64,000 bases of DNA from assembly GCF_002891535.1 (NCBI RefSeq), contig NZ_PDZR01000001.1, positions 682,001 to 746,000 on the forward strand, given 5' to 3'. Source of the stretch: Methylocella silvestris (GTDB lineage Bacteria > Pseudomonadota > Alphaproteobacteria > Rhizobiales > Beijerinckiaceae). Position numbers and translations under genes: made by a program. The number at the start of each line of letters is the position of its first letter. The stretch's first letter is position 1. Below, piece by piece: positions 44,730 to 54,361 of this stretch. Under the pieces are notes generated by a model that saw only the letters and a list, made by a program, of their open reading frames with translations, ran no database searches and was not told the DNA's origin.

Positions 44730-46520
44730 ATGGCTCGTCATCATATAAAAAAATCGCCAATCACAAGACTATGTCTTGGCCTGTTGCCTCGCCGGATCCT
44801 CGCCGCCGCTTTGACTGTTGCGATATTCGCGGCCCCGGCGTCGCTCGCAGATACGACGCCACAGACGGCGCCCATCATCGGCCAGGGCGCGCGTTTTCTG
44901 CCTGTGTTGGCGGAACATGGGATGGTCGTCACACAGGAGGCGACCGCGACGCGGATCGGCGTCGAAATATTGCGTCAGGGCGGCAATGCGGTCGACGCCG
45001 CCGTCGCCGTCGCCTTGGCGCTCGCCGTCACGCTGCCGCGCGCGGGAAATCTCGGCGGCGGCGGCTTCATGCTGGTCCATATCGCAAAGTCGAAGAAAAC
45101 CACCGCGATCGATTATCGCGAGACGGCGCCGGCCGCCGCAACGCGCGACATGTTCCTTGATGCAAGCGGCGCCGCCGATCCCGACAAATCGCGCAATTCC
45201 GGCCTCGCCGTCGGCGTGCCGGGCACTGTCGCCGGGCTGGTCCTTGCCTACCAGCGCTATGGCTCGGGCAAGCTCACGCTTGCCGAGCTTGCGGCTCCTG
45301 CGGCGCGCCTTGCCCGCGAGGGCCTCATTGTCGGCGATGATCTAGCCGATTCCCTGCCGCAGGCGCGCCGCCTCGCGCGCTGGCCGTCGAGCGCCCGCAT
45401 CTTTATGCACGGGGATGGCGCGCCGCTCCGCGTCGGCGAGCTTTTGCTGCAACCGGATCTGGCGAATGTGCTCGAGGCGATCGGGCGCGACGGCGACCGC
45501 GCCTTCTACGAGGGCGAGGTTGCGGACAAGATCGTGGCGAGCGTGGCGGCGGCGGGTGGCCGCATGACCCGCGACGATCTCAAATCCTATCGCGCCGTAG
45601 AGCGCGAACCTGTGCGCGGGGAATATCGCGGGCGTCAAATCATCTCCATGCCGCCGCCATCCTCTGGCGGGCTTCATGTCATCGAACTTCTCAATATTCT
45701 CGAAAGCTTTCCGCTGGCTGACCTCGGACCGGATTCAGCCGCGACCATTCATCTTTTCGCGGAAGGGATGAAGCTCGTCTATGCCGATCGCGCGCGCTAT
45801 CTTGGCGATCCGGATCAGGTTTCGATTCCGCTCCAGGCGCTCCTCTCGAAAGCCTATGCGGCGCGTCTTCGGTCCGAGATCTCGACGCAGCGCGCAAGGC
45901 CCGCCAATGAAATCGCTCCTGTCGATCCAACGCCCTATGAGAGCGATCAGACGACGCATTTCTCCATCGTCGACGCCGAAGGCAACGCTGTGTCAAACAC
46001 CTACACGCTCAATTTCTCCTATGGACTCGGCCTCGTCGCCGAGGGAACCGGCGTTCTTTTGAACAATGAGCTCGATGATTTCGCCGCCAAGCCCGGGGCG
46101 CCGAACGCCTTCGGCCTCACCGGCGGCGAAGCCAATGCGCCGGCGCCGCGCAAGCGGCCGCTCTCCTCCATGGCGCCGACCATGGTCTTTCGGGACGATC
46201 AACTCGAACTCGTGACGGGCTCGCCGGGCGGCTCGCGCATCATCACCATCGTTGCGGAAATCATCAGCGACATCATCGATTTCAACATGAACATCGCCGA
46301 GGCGACCGCGGCGGCGCGCGTTCACCATCAGGGAACGCCCGATCAACTTGACGTCGAGAGCGGCTTGTCGCCCGACACATTGCGGCTGCTTGAGGCTCTC
46401 GGCCACAAAGTTGCGCAGCGGGGGGCCTGGGGATCGGCGCAGAGCATTCTTTGCGGCGGCGGGCTGCTGATGGGGGCGGCGGACACAAGACAGCGCGGCA
46501 CACTGGCGGCAGGCTTTTAG
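44730..46520 (+). CDS. ggt: gamma-glutamyltransferase, 596 aa
   Basis: Periplasmic enzyme that hydrolyses glutathione and gamma-glutamyl amides. Signal sequence near RRILAAALTVAIFAAPASLA. The large subunit has VTQEATATRIGVEILRQGGN, LPRAGNLGGGGFMLV and DYRETAPAAA. Autocleavage occurs before the nucleophile Thr in ESDQTTHFSIVDAEGNAVSN, and the small subunit has TLNFSYG, RPLSSMAPTMV and TGSPGGSRIITIV. Complete. It converges on the LprI-like gene with four bases between stops. Confidence 0.95.
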   Translation: MARHHIKKSPITRLCLGLLPRRILAAALTVAIFAAPASLADTTPQTAPIIGQGARFLPVLAEHGMVVTQEATATRIGVEILRQGGNAVDAAVAVALALAVTLPRAGNLGGGGFMLVHIAKSKKTTAIDYRETAPAAATRDMFLDASGAADPDKSRNSGLAVGVPGTVAGLVLAYQRYGSGKLTLAELAAPAARLAREGLIVGDDLADSLPQARRLARWPSSARIFMHGDGAPLRVGELLLQPDLANVLEAIGRDGDRAFYEGEVADKIVASVAAAGGRMTRDDLKSYRAVEREPVRGEYRGRQIISMPPPSSGGLHVIELLNILESFPLADLGPDSAATIHLFAEGMKLVYADRARYLGDPDQVSIPLQALLSKAYAARLRSEISTQRARPANEIAPVDPTPYESDQTTHFSIVDAEGNAVSNTYTLNFSYGLGLVAEGTGVLLNNELDDFAAKPGAPNAFGLTGGEANAPAPRKRPLSSMAPTMVFRDDQLELVTGSPGGSRIITIVAEIISDIIDFNMNIAEATAAARVHHQGTPDQLDVESGLSPDTLRLLEALGHKVAQRGAWGSAQSILCGGGLLMGAADTRQRGTLAAGF

Positions 46521-46524
46521 GGAC

Positions 46525-46914
46525 TCAGTCGCACATCCGGCCGTAAGTCAGGCCGAGGCTTTTTCCAATGGTCGACGCCAGTTCGTCGATGCGCCGGTCG
46601 TAGGCCTCGCCGAGGCAGGCGACATCCTGCGCGCAGACGTTGCGTATCTTTGACGCCCAATTGGCCTGAAGCTCCCGCTGATTGTCGCGAAATTCGCGAT
46701 AAGCCATGCCGCTCCAAGCGGGTTCGACGTCCGTCAGGATCTGATAATAGGCGGCCATTTTGATGTCCCTGGCCTCCAGCGCGGGAACGCTGCAGATCGT
46801 CTTTTCCGCGGGCAAGGCCGCCTTGGCGCAGTCGAAGCTCGCCGTCTGCGCCGGCGCCGCCGTGGACATCGCGGCAAGACAGGCGCCGACGAAAAGAAAC
46901 TTTGGGGCGACCAT
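46525..46914 (-). CDS. secreted LprI-like (DUF1311) protein, 129 aa
   Basis: Signal peptide MVAPKFLFVGACLAAMSTAA, cleaved near AQT. Four cysteines (FDCAKA, TICSVP, NVCAQD, ACLGEAYDRRIDEL) form the pattern of the LprI domain (FDCxKAxxxxExxIC). The domain is described as a lysozyme-inhibitor-like periplasmic fold. Start ATG 46914 follows a purine-rich site. The role in this organism is not known. Confidence 0.85.
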   Translation of the reverse strand: MVAPKFLFVGACLAAMSTAAPAQTASFDCAKAALPAEKTICSVPALEARDIKMAAYYQILTDVEPAWSGMAYREFRDNQRELQANWASKIRNVCAQDVACLGEAYDRRIDELASTIGKSLGLTYGRMCD

Positions 46915-47272
46915 CGAGACCTTCCATTTTTTTGGGGGAGCGCGCAGACGCCGCCGCAGAAAGACTGTTCCGCGCAGGTCGCGTCAGGTCAAGAGCTAAA
47001 GCATCCGCCTGAAAAGCTGAAGGTCTTTTCGACGCGCCGGATGCGTTGAAACAATAGGTTCGAGCAAAAGTCCGTTCAGTGAGATTGATCTTGCTCCAAA
47101 GGCGGGCCCGATTCCGAGCCGTACTCATGATTGGCGGCCGCAAAGCTGCCGATCGCGTCAATTCAGTCGAATTCGCGCGATTGAATTCAGCCTGAAGCAA
47201 GGCCCGCTCGTTAATCATTTTTTCAAGGTTGTCGAAGGCAAGAGGTGGGCGTCGGTCGCCAACATCAATTCG
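46915..47272. other. intergenic region with stem-loop elements
   Basis: GCATCCG (47001-47007) pairs with CGGATGC (47038-47044). GAGCAA (47062-47067) pairs with TTGCTC (47091-47096) around an interior AGTGAGATTGATC. These resemble dispersed palindromic intergenic elements also seen at 53367. The flgD promoter presumably lies in the last 100 bases but is not obvious. Confidence 0.45.
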
Positions 47273-47656
47273 GTGGCAAGCGCCACAGGGACGAGCGCAA
47301 GTGCGTCGACTTCCGCCGCAACCTCGGCGACGGTGGATTATAATCAATTTTTGCAGCTGTTGATTGCTGAAATAAAGAATCAGGATCCAACGAGCCCGAC
47401 CGATCCAACCCAGTATATGAGCCAGTTAGCTTCCTTCTCCTCGGTCGAACAGCAGGTCAAGACGAATTCGACGCTGGACGCGCTTCTCGCAACGCAGGCT
47501 GGAACGCTGATCGGGAAGACGGCGACTTCCGCGGACGGAACGATCAACGGCGTAATCACGTCGGTGACGACGAGCGCGGGCGGCGACGTTACTGCCACGC
47601 TGAAGGATGGAAGCACGATCACACTTGGATCGGGCGTCACGATCAGCGCCACATGA
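47273..47656 (+). CDS. flgD: flagellar hook assembly (capping) protein FlgD, 127 aa
   Basis: Caps the growing hook. A Ser/Ala/Thr-rich N-terminus leads to the diagnostic DYNQFLQLLIAEIKNQDPTS followed by PTDPTQYMSQLASFSSVEQQ. The C-terminus LIGKTATSADGTINGVITSV forms the start of the FlgD Ig/tudor part. It is short, as in Rhizobiales. GTG start. The stop overlaps fliQ by four bases. Confidence 0.93.
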   Translation: MASATGTSASASTSAATSATVDYNQFLQLLIAEIKNQDPTSPTDPTQYMSQLASFSSVEQQVKTNSTLDALLATQAGTLIGKTATSADGTINGVITSVTTSAGGDVTATLKDGSTITLGSGVTISAT

Positions 47657-47919
47657 ACGAGGCAGACGCGCTTGAGCTCATCCGGGTGGCGATCTGGACG
47701 ATCATCGTTGGATCGGGGCCTCCAGTCGCCGCAGCAATGTTCGTCGGATTGATCATTGCCCTGCTGCAAGCTCTGACGCAGATCCAGGAAACAACGGTGA
47801 CCTTTGTGCCGAAGATTGTGGTCATATTTTTGGTCATGTCCGTTGGGGGGCCATTCATCGGCGCCCAGATCTATGCGTTCACGGAACATGTCTACGCTCG
47901 AATCGAAAAAGGTTTCTGA
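47653..47919 (+). CDS. fliQ: flagellar export apparatus protein FliQ, 88 aa
   Basis: Two transmembrane helices (AIWTIIVGSGPPVAAAMFVG with LIIALLQALTQIQE, and FVPKIVVIFLVMSVGGPFIG) form the FliQ hairpin of the type III export gate. The ATG overlaps the flgD stop. Full length for the family. Confidence 0.95.
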   Translation: MNEADALELIRVAIWTIIVGSGPPVAAAMFVGLIIALLQALTQIQETTVTFVPKIVVIFLVMSVGGPFIGAQIYAFTEHVYARIEKGF

Positions 47920-48390
47920 CTGATGTTGGAACGTCGAGGCGCCGCCGGCTTTGGCTTGTGCCAGCCAGCAGTCCCCGCGTCGCGGCGGGTGCGCTGTCAG
48001 CGTCACACCGGTTGAGCGCAGCGGCCATGCAAGGCGGAGCCGGCCAGGACCTGGAACCACGCGCGAGCTGGCGCCATGCACGACATAGCTTCGCGACCAA
48101 TCTTGACCCATCACCCGCTCGAGGCGTCGTTTGGGGACAATAGCGAACTTCAGCAACGAGCGGCGCGGGAGGCCTCCCTCTCACGCGTCGCCAGCGATCG
48201 AGGCGGACGGAATCCCATCACCGACGATGAAGCGCTTCGATATCTGCCGGACGTCCGGTTCCTGCTGCGGTGCGCCTTGACCCTGACCCGCCGCGGGTAA
48301 ATGCAATCCATCGCGCAACGTCAATTTGGCTATGTTCGCGCAAGCTTGGGTAAATAAAAAGCGGACGTCTTCAACGGCCAAGAGCGCTTC
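47920..48390. other. 470-base spacer between fliQ and flhA, with a possible small frame
   Basis: A 74-codon frame from ATG 48076 to 48300 (MHDIASRPILTHHPLEASFG, then NSELQQRAAREASLSRVASD) has protein-like codon use but no ribosome site or known relative. The rest is empty. In related flagellar clusters fliQ and flhA are closer, so this may be inserted or decayed sequence. Confidence 0.3.
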
Positions 48391-50481
48391 ATGTCGGATA
48401 TTGCTTTACGAGGGACGTCTCCGCCTGGGCGAAAGAGCGCTCGGGACGTCGCATTCGCCGCCGGCATCGTCGCTATTCTATCAATCTTTTTTCTACCGAT
48501 CCCTTCGGTCTTGATTGACATAGGGCTTGCCTTTTCAATAGCGCTTTCGGTCCTCATCCTGATGGTCTCGCTGTGGATTGAGAGACCGCTCGACTTTTCG
48601 GCGTTTCCAACTGTGCTGCTTGTCGCGACGCTCTTGCGTCTCGCACTCAACATTGCGACCACACGCCTGATCTTGTCGAATGGCGCCGAGGGCCTGACCG
48701 CGGCCGGCTTTATCATCGGCGGCTTCTCAAAGCTTGTGATGAGCGGCGATTTCGTCATTGGTCTCATTGTATTTGCTATTCTCATGACGGTAAACTTTGT
48801 CGTCATAACGAAGGGCGCAACCCGCATCGCGGAGGTCGGGGCGCGCTTCACCCTTGACGCGATTCCGGGCAAGCAGATGGCGATCGACGCAGATCTGTCC
48901 GCCGGCCTGATCGACGACAAGCAAGCGCAGCGGCGCAGACGCGAACTTGAGGAGGAAAGTTCGTTCTTCGGATCGATGGACGGCGCCTCGAAATTCGTTC
49001 GCGGAGACGCCATCGCCGGGCTGATCATCCTTGCGGTCAATATTTTCGGCGGGATCGTCATTGGCGCCACGCGCCACAATATGCCGCTGCAACAAGCGGC
49101 CGATGTCTACACGAAATTATCCGTCGGCGACGGTCTGGTGTCGCAAATACCGGCGCTGATCATTTCCCTGTCCGCCGCCCTTCTGGTGTCGAAGGGCGGC
49201 ACACGCGGCGCCACCGAGGCGGCGGTCTTAAGCCAGCTTATCAGATATCCGCGGGCGCTCCTGGTCGCCGCGCTTCTTATGTTCGGGATGGCGCTGGCGC
49301 CAGGTTTGCCGTTTTTCCCTTTCGCGCTTCTCGGCGGCGTGCTTGCTTTCGTCAGTTATGAAGCGCCGAAGCGGATCGCAAGAGACGAAGAAGTCCAGCG
49401 CGCGAGACGGGCGGCAGAGGAGCAAGAGGCGCAGAGCGAGGCCAAGGACTCGGTCAAGGAGTCGATCAGATCAGTTGAAATCGAACTGTGCCTTGGCAAG
49501 CAACTCGCCACGCGTCTCGTCGCCTCACACAACGAACTCGCGGCGCGCGTCGCCAAGATGCGGCGCAAATTTGCCAAGCAATACGGCTTCGTCGTTCCGG
49601 AAATCAAACTGTCGGACAGTTTGGCGATGCCGACCAAGGCCTATCAGATCAAGATTCACGGGACGATCGCCGCGGCGAATGAGCTGAAGATCGGCGATCT
49701 TCTTGTCATTATCAACGATGGCCGGCGTCCGAAACTACCGGGGGAAGATTGCCGGGAGCCGGCCTTCGGCATGAAGGCGATGTGGGTGTCATCTGCATTC
49801 GCCAACGAGCTGAAGCGTGAGGGGTTTAGTCCGATCGACAATGTCTCCGTCCTCCTGACACATCTTAGTGAGGTCATTCGCAACAATCTTCCACAGCTCT
49901 TGTCGTATAAGGATATGCGGACTTTGTTGGATCGTCTGGGGCCGGAATATAAGCGATTGATCGACGATATTTGCCCCTCGCAGATCTCCTATTCTGGACT
50001 ACAGGCGGTGCTGAAGCTTCTTCTTGCCGAACGCGTCTCGATCCGCAACCTGCATCTCATTCTGGAGGCGATTGCTGAAATCGCGCCACACGCCCGCCGG
50101 GCGGAACAGGTGGCCGAACATGTCCGCATGCGCATGGCGCAACAGATCTGCGGCGACCTCTCCGAGGGCGGAGTGCTGAAGGTGTTGCGGCTCGGCAATC
50201 GCTGGGACTTTGCTTTCCACCAAAGTCTGAAGCGTGACGCCAAAGGGGATGTGACCGAGTTCGATCTTGATCCGCAAATGGTCGAAGATTTCGGCAAGGA
50301 GGCTTCGGCGGCGATTCGTGAACGCATGGATCAGGGGCATCAATTCGTCCTTGTCGCGACGCCCGAGACGCGGCCCTATGTGCGAATGATTGTTGAGCGT
50401 CTGTTTGCGACTCTACCCGTCCTTTCCCATCTTGAGATTGCGCGCGGCGTGACCATCACGTCGTTGGGGTCCATCTCTTGA
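48391..50481 (+). CDS. flhA: flagellar export protein FlhA, 696 aa
   Basis: Large gate subunit. Eight N-terminal helices hold the FHIPEP-type region (residues about 20-330: [60 protein letters not shown]). The cytoplasmic domain follows from about 350 ([40 protein letters not shown]). Complete, with a four-base overlap with fliR. Unlike fliR it shows no damage. Confidence 0.96.
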   Translation: MSDIALRGTSPPGRKSARDVAFAAGIVAILSIFFLPIPSVLIDIGLAFSIALSVLILMVSLWIERPLDFSAFPTVLLVATLLRLALNIATTRLILSNGAEGLTAAGFIIGGFSKLVMSGDFVIGLIVFAILMTVNFVVITKGATRIAEVGARFTLDAIPGKQMAIDADLSAGLIDDKQAQRRRRELEEESSFFGSMDGASKFVRGDAIAGLIILAVNIFGGIVIGATRHNMPLQQAADVYTKLSVGDGLVSQIPALIISLSAALLVSKGGTRGATEAAVLSQLIRYPRALLVAALLMFGMALAPGLPFFPFALLGGVLAFVSYEAPKRIARDEEVQRARRAAEEQEAQSEAKDSVKESIRSVEIELCLGKQLATRLVASHNELAARVAKMRRKFAKQYGFVVPEIKLSDSLAMPTKAYQIKIHGTIAAANELKIGDLLVIINDGRRPKLPGEDCREPAFGMKAMWVSSAFANELKREGFSPIDNVSVLLTHLSEVIRNNLPQLLSYKDMRTLLDRLGPEYKRLIDDICPSQISYSGLQAVLKLLLAERVSIRNLHLILEAIAEIAPHARRAEQVAEHVRMRMAQQICGDLSEGGVLKVLRLGNRWDFAFHQSLKRDAKGDVTEFDLDPQMVEDFGKEASAAIRERMDQGHQFVLVATPETRPYVRMIVERLFATLPVLSHLEIARGVTITSLGSIS

Positions 50482-51232
50482 CCGCAATTGGATCGAATGC
50501 GGTTCTGACCGCCTTCGTTCTTTTCTGCCGCATCGGCGCCTGCCTCATGATCATGCCGGGGATATCCAGCGCGCGCATTCCCGCCCGGGTCAGGCTCTTC
50601 GTCGGCTTTGCTATAACGCTTGGGCTGACGCCTCTCTTGTCGGACGAGGTTGGCCCGGCAATTTCCGCCCCGTCGCCTTTTTTGCTGATCCGAACGATCA
50701 TAAGCGAGAGCCTGATCGGCGGACTTATCGGATTTCTCGGGCGTATTTTCTTCGGGGCGCTGGACGCTTTGGCGAACGCCATAGCCATGGCGATAGGCCT
50801 TTCAAGCCCTTTGGCCCCACCAGCTGACGATAATGAGCCGGCCCCGGCGATTGTCTCGCTCATTTCGCTCGGGGCGCTGATGTTGTTCTTCCTGACCAAT
50901 CTCCATTGGGAGGTCTTGCGCGGGCTGCTTGCGTCCTACTCCGTCTGGCCGGTCTCCGGCTTTTCGACGCACGCCTGGGGCTTGCCGAAATCGGCAATAC
51001 GCTTGCACGTTCTTTCATTCTGGCGCTGCGCGTCAGCAGTCCGTTTATCGTGTACGCCTTGATCGTCAATCTCGCGATAGGGATTGCATCCCGTTTTGCG
51101 CCGCAAATCCCAATCTACTTCATAACAGTTCCAGCCGTTGCGGCCGGTGGATTGTTCCTCCTTTACATCACCTGCCGCAGCCTGTTGGAGCTCTTCATCG
51201 CGGGATGTTCCCTGTGGCTTGCTTCGGGCTGA
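50478..51232 (+). pseudogene. fliR: flagellar export protein FliR gene with a one-base deletion
   Basis: Residues 1-161 in the first frame match FliR (FVLFCRIGACLMIMPGISSA, RIPARVRLFVGFAITLGLTP, LHWEVLRGLLASYSVWPVSG). After GGCTTTT at 50961-50964 the correct sequence (DARLGLAEIGNTLARSFILA, FAPQIPIYFITVPAVAAGGL, SLLELFIAGCSLWLASG) is in another frame. Adding a single T to the T run restores a normal 251-residue FliR. Unrepaired, the protein stops at 51062. It is either a real mutation, phase variation in the T run, or a sequencing error. Confidence 0.85.
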
Positions 51233-51318
51233 TCAGCTTCGGCCGAGCTTCTCCACGTATGTCGGGCCAACGTCATATGTCCCGCCTTGCATCTTTCACA
51301 GGCAGCAAAGGACCAGCT

Positions 51319-51735
51319 ATGGACGAGAGGCTTCGCAAGGCAAGGCGCCTGCTCAAGGCAGTTATCGGATTCGATCGACTGGCCGAACAGCGTGTCGCGG
51401 ACGTCAATCGACGCGCGGCCGAGCTCGAACGAAGACGAGCGGAGCTGGCGGCGTTTATGGCGGCCGAGGATTCAGTTGCGGGCCTGTTTGCGGAGGCGAT
51501 GATGCGGCGTTTCGATCAGATCGAGAGGCATCGCGTCCGTTTGCGCTCCGAGATCGCCGGCGAGACCGAACGCCGCCTTGAGGCGAGGGGACGGTTGCGA
51601 CGGGCGGAGACGCTCGTGGATCATCTTGTCAACGTTCAGCGACGCCATGACGAAAAGGCCTTGCTTGAAAGAATGATCGAGGCGTCGCCGCAAATCAGCA
51701 AGCAAGGTCCGGGCAAGATTGAAGGTTCATCTTAA
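51319..51735 (+). CDS. FliJ-like coiled-coil flagellar protein, 138 aa
   Basis: AAAGGA precedes ATG 51319. The product is almost wholly an alpha-helical coiled coil (RKARRLLKAVIGFDRLAEQR, RRAAELERRRAELAAFMAAE, RRLEARGRLRRAETLVDHLV), like FliJ/YscO proteins that stir the export ATPase. Its place after fliR and before the rod-binding gene fits. Identity with FliJ rests on pattern and position only. Confidence 0.55.
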   Translation: MDERLRKARRLLKAVIGFDRLAEQRVADVNRRAAELERRRAELAAFMAAEDSVAGLFAEAMMRRFDQIERHRVRLRSEIAGETERRLEARGRLRRAETLVDHLVNVQRRHDEKALLERMIEASPQISKQGPGKIEGSS

Positions 51736-51763
51736 GCAGGCCTGAGCGGAAAGGGAGAAAAGC

Positions 51764-52243
51764 ATGTCCATCAATCCTGTCTCGGACATAGTTCTCGACG
51801 TTGCTCGAGCGGCCAATCCTGTTCAGGTCGCGGCGGCCGCGGGACGATTGTCGAGTTTTCGCTCTTCCCTGGCGTCGGGCGGGGATTTCTCTCAATTCAT
51901 CGCTGACGCGACCGGCGGAAGCGGCTTTTCCGTGCGGAGTGAGCCGGGATCATTCAGCGCGTCTGCGCCACAATCAGATCCAGGCGCGAAAGCATACAAG
52001 GGGCTTGAGGAGTTCTTCCTGCAAGGAGTCGTCGAAACCATATTGCCTAAAGGGGAGGGGCTATTCGGCGCGGGAACCGCCGGCGACATGTGGCGATCGA
52101 TGTTGGCCGAGCAATTGGCGAAACAGATCGGCAAATCGATCGATCTCGGGTTGGCGAAATCGAGATCATCCCCGCCTGCAACCCTAAAGAATGAAGCGCA
52201 TGCCCATCCGTCAATCGTCGATTCGAATCGGGGACAGTCTTGA
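51764..52243 (+). CDS. rod-binding protein (FlgJ N-terminal/CheL-type), 159 aa
   Basis: The central motif AYKGLEEFFLQGVVETILPK, then GAGTAGDMWRSMLAEQLAKQ, is the rod-binding domain of FlgJ/CheL. There is no muramidase domain, as is usual in alphaproteobacteria. The AAAGGGAG ribosome site precedes ATG 51764. It overlaps the next gene by four bases. It should help rod assembly in the periplasm. Confidence 0.85.
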   Translation: MSINPVSDIVLDVARAANPVQVAAAAGRLSSFRSSLASGGDFSQFIADATGGSGFSVRSEPGSFSASAPQSDPGAKAYKGLEEFFLQGVVETILPKGEGLFGAGTAGDMWRSMLAEQLAKQIGKSIDLGLAKSRSSPPATLKNEAHAHPSIVDSNRGQS

Positions 52244-52782
52244 CCACGGACGCCACCGAACGTCACATTGGCCGCGGCGCCAGCGTCCCCGCGGCGCAAG
52301 GTTTTGCGGCGCAGATCCCGGTTGACGCCTTTGCGCTTGAAGTCGCGGCGTCCGCAGAAGACTGTTCTTTGCAAATTAGGGGACTTGGGGACGTCATCGA
52401 TGACGTGCAGCAAAAGGGGACAATGGAAGCGCTTTTGCGCGCAATCGAAAGGCTTGAGCGAACGATCCTTCTTGAAACCGGCGCGCTGGAGCGGAACAGT
52501 CTCGTCGATTTACATGAATATAATCATATGAAAAGCCACGGGCTTTTGGAGCTGAAGCGAGCGATCGACGCCTGCCGGGCGCTTGATCGAGCGACTTTCG
52601 AGGAAGAATCGAGAGCCGCGCTGGCCGGTCTCCGCACGAAGCTCGAACGCAATCTGGTCGGACTGCGCATGCAGTTGCGGGCCGTTAGCGAGATTGCAAC
52701 GATCATAGCGCGCGCGATAGAGGATCATGAATCCGATGGAACCTACACCGCGTTGCGTATGGCGAAAGCCGAAATTAAATGA
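52240..52782 (+). CDS. FlgN-like flagellar chaperone, 180 aa
   Basis: TTG start inside the previous stop. A poorly conserved N-terminus is followed by a helical region with LLRAIERLERTILLETGALE, LVDLHEYNHMKSHGLLELKR and NLVGLRMQLRAVSEIATIIA, then HESDGTYTALRM. The Lys-Ser-Arg-Gly-like KSHGLLEL and the SDGTY end recur in FlgN-family proteins of Hyphomicrobiales, chaperones of hook-associated proteins. Call from family pattern and context. Confidence 0.65.
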   Translation: MTTDATERHIGRGASVPAAQGFAAQIPVDAFALEVAASAEDCSLQIRGLGDVIDDVQQKGTMEALLRAIERLERTILLETGALERNSLVDLHEYNHMKSHGLLELKRAIDACRALDRATFEEESRAALAGLRTKLERNLVGLRMQLRAVSEIATIIARAIEDHESDGTYTALRMAKAEIK

Positions 52783-53228
52783 TCCGGACAGCCGCGAGTT
52801 GCGCATGGATTTTGGCGGTGACATTGACCGCGACCTATCTTGGCGCGACATGGAAATCGCCCCCGGAGCAATCAACGGATTCGCGGCAAAGCCCGGAGCA
52901 TCTCGAGCGCAAGAAGACAGAGCCGATCAGCGTGCCAGTGATCGCAGACGGCAATGTCGCCGGCTATGTCGTGGCTCAGTTTATCTATCTCGTCGATCCC
53001 GAAGCGCTGAAGCGGTTGGCGGCGCCGCCGGACGCCTTCATCACGGACGAGGCGTTTCGGAAACTCTATGTTGAGAAGATCGATTTCGCGCATCTCGAGA
53101 AATTTGATCTGCAGGCGTTGACGCGCTTTCTCACCACGCAAGTGAATCGACGGCTCGGGGCCGACATTATCAAGGACATTCTCGTCGATCAGTTCAACTT
53201 TATCTCAAAGAACGACATATCGAAGTAG
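52779..53228 (+). CDS. FliL-like flagellar basal-body protein, 149 aa
   Basis: A single N-terminal membrane anchor (AASCAWILAVTLTATYLGAT) precedes a periplasmic domain with GNVAGYVVAQFIYLVDPEAL, FDLQALTRFLTTQVNRRLGA and the end DILVDQFNFISKNDI. This C-terminal motif is that of FliL-type proteins near the stator. ATGA coupling to the upstream gene. Last gene of the flagellar run. Confidence 0.65.
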   Translation: MIRTAASCAWILAVTLTATYLGATWKSPPEQSTDSRQSPEHLERKKTEPISVPVIADGNVAGYVVAQFIYLVDPEALKRLAAPPDAFITDEAFRKLYVEKIDFAHLEKFDLQALTRFLTTQVNRRLGADIIKDILVDQFNFISKNDISK

Positions 53229-53567
53229 TAGGGTCGTGGCGCCTACAGAGCCGGTCGGGAATGTCACAGAATGGCGCCGAAGAATGGAACCTATGCGCCT
53301 TTGGAGCGTCGTTTGTCTCTTCGGGGCGGCCCGCAGCGGCGCTGTTGCCGGATGCTCGGGCATAATCCGATCAGATTGAAGAAATCTGATCGGCATGAAC
53401 ATACTCAAGTTTTTGACTCTGGGCCGATTTCTTCTCGACCGAATGAGTCCATTTGGTCAAGAAGCGCTCTGGCGCGCGAATTGATAATGAAATGTGGAGC
53501 CATGTTGCAAAGCAGGGCGAAGTTCCGATCCAGCTGAAATGATCCGCCTAAAGCATAGGGTTGAATG
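53229..53567. other. intergenic region holding a strong palindrome
   Basis: No gene recognised. It contains the 11-bp inverted repeat at 53367-53393 and, at its right end (about 53521-53565), a degenerate relative of the element at 47001 (CCGCCTAAAGCATA). Confidence 0.5.
53367..53393. repeat. 11-bp perfect inverted repeat (palindromic intergenic element)
   Basis: CCGATCAGATT and AATCTGATCGG flank a five-base loop GAAGA. There is no T run, so it is not a simple terminator. Partial echoes (TTCCGATCCGGTTGA at about 54226, TTCCGATCCAGCTGA at about 53523) suggest a dispersed family. Confidence 0.6.
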
Positions 53568-54137
53568 ATGGCGCTGCTTCTTAAAGGAAAGGCGATTGAG
53601 ATGGTCTTCGAGCGGTTAACCTGGATCGGCTTCATGATTGTAGCCGCGGGATGGGCATTGTTGTTTTCGTCGCCGCAGCTGGGCTATGTGACAGCGCGGC
53701 TTTCCGGTCAGATCGGCGGGTCGGGCGGCCTTAACTTTGCGCTGGTGGCGCAAAGCGTCATTTTGTGTGGGCTGGGGATCGCGATCATCGGCGCTTTGCA
53801 GACCGGATTTGGAGCCTTGAACAAGTTCTTTGAGGCGGTCATGGCGCGTTCTCAGCCGAAGAGTGGTCGCGGTCAGGCGCAAGCTCCGGCCCCGCAAAAC
53901 CCAGCTAGCCGGCCTTCGCCATCGCTTTCGCCTCAGCCCCCGCTGAAACCTCAGCCTCAGCCGGCAAAGGCCGTGAGCGCGAAGGCGAAGCCGGAGAACG
54001 CCAGGAAGATACTTGAGCGCGGATGGGTGAAAGATCGGGCTTACGTTCAATTCGCCGATGGCAGTGTTGAGGTCGAGACCTTGCTTGGACGCCGTATGTT
54101 TCCCTCCCTCCAGGAAGCGCAGGAATTCATCGCTTGA
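53568..54137 (+). CDS. membrane protein of unknown function, 189 aa
   Basis: Two transmembrane helices in the first 90 residues (LTWIGFMIVAAGWALLFSSP and NFALVAQSVILCGLGIAIIG) are followed by a proline-rich cytoplasmic linker (SRPSPSLSPQPPLKPQPQPA). A small C-terminal domain, ILERGWVKDRAYVQFADGSV, VETLLGRRMFPSLQEAQEFI, is strongly conserved in feel but unnamed to me. Monocistronic between palindromic elements. Confidence 0.65.
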   Translation: MALLLKGKAIEMVFERLTWIGFMIVAAGWALLFSSPQLGYVTARLSGQIGGSGGLNFALVAQSVILCGLGIAIIGALQTGFGALNKFFEAVMARSQPKSGRGQAQAPAPQNPASRPSPSLSPQPPLKPQPQPAKAVSAKAKPENARKILERGWVKDRAYVQFADGSVEVETLLGRRMFPSLQEAQEFIA

Positions 54138-54361
54138 GACCGGTTGTGGGTCGGCCTGGTTCGCGCTACGCCGCATGCGCGACGAAAGGGGGGCGACGAT
54201 AGTGTGGGGACCGGCCTGAAGCATATTCCGATCCGGTTGAGGTGGATGTGCTCGACAAGAATATGCGCCAGCTTTTGAAGCTCAAGGACGTTCTTGCCGA
54301 CCCAATGAATTTGTTCGGTGGGAAAACGCGCCGGAGCGCCACGCGGGAGGAGGGTTTGATC

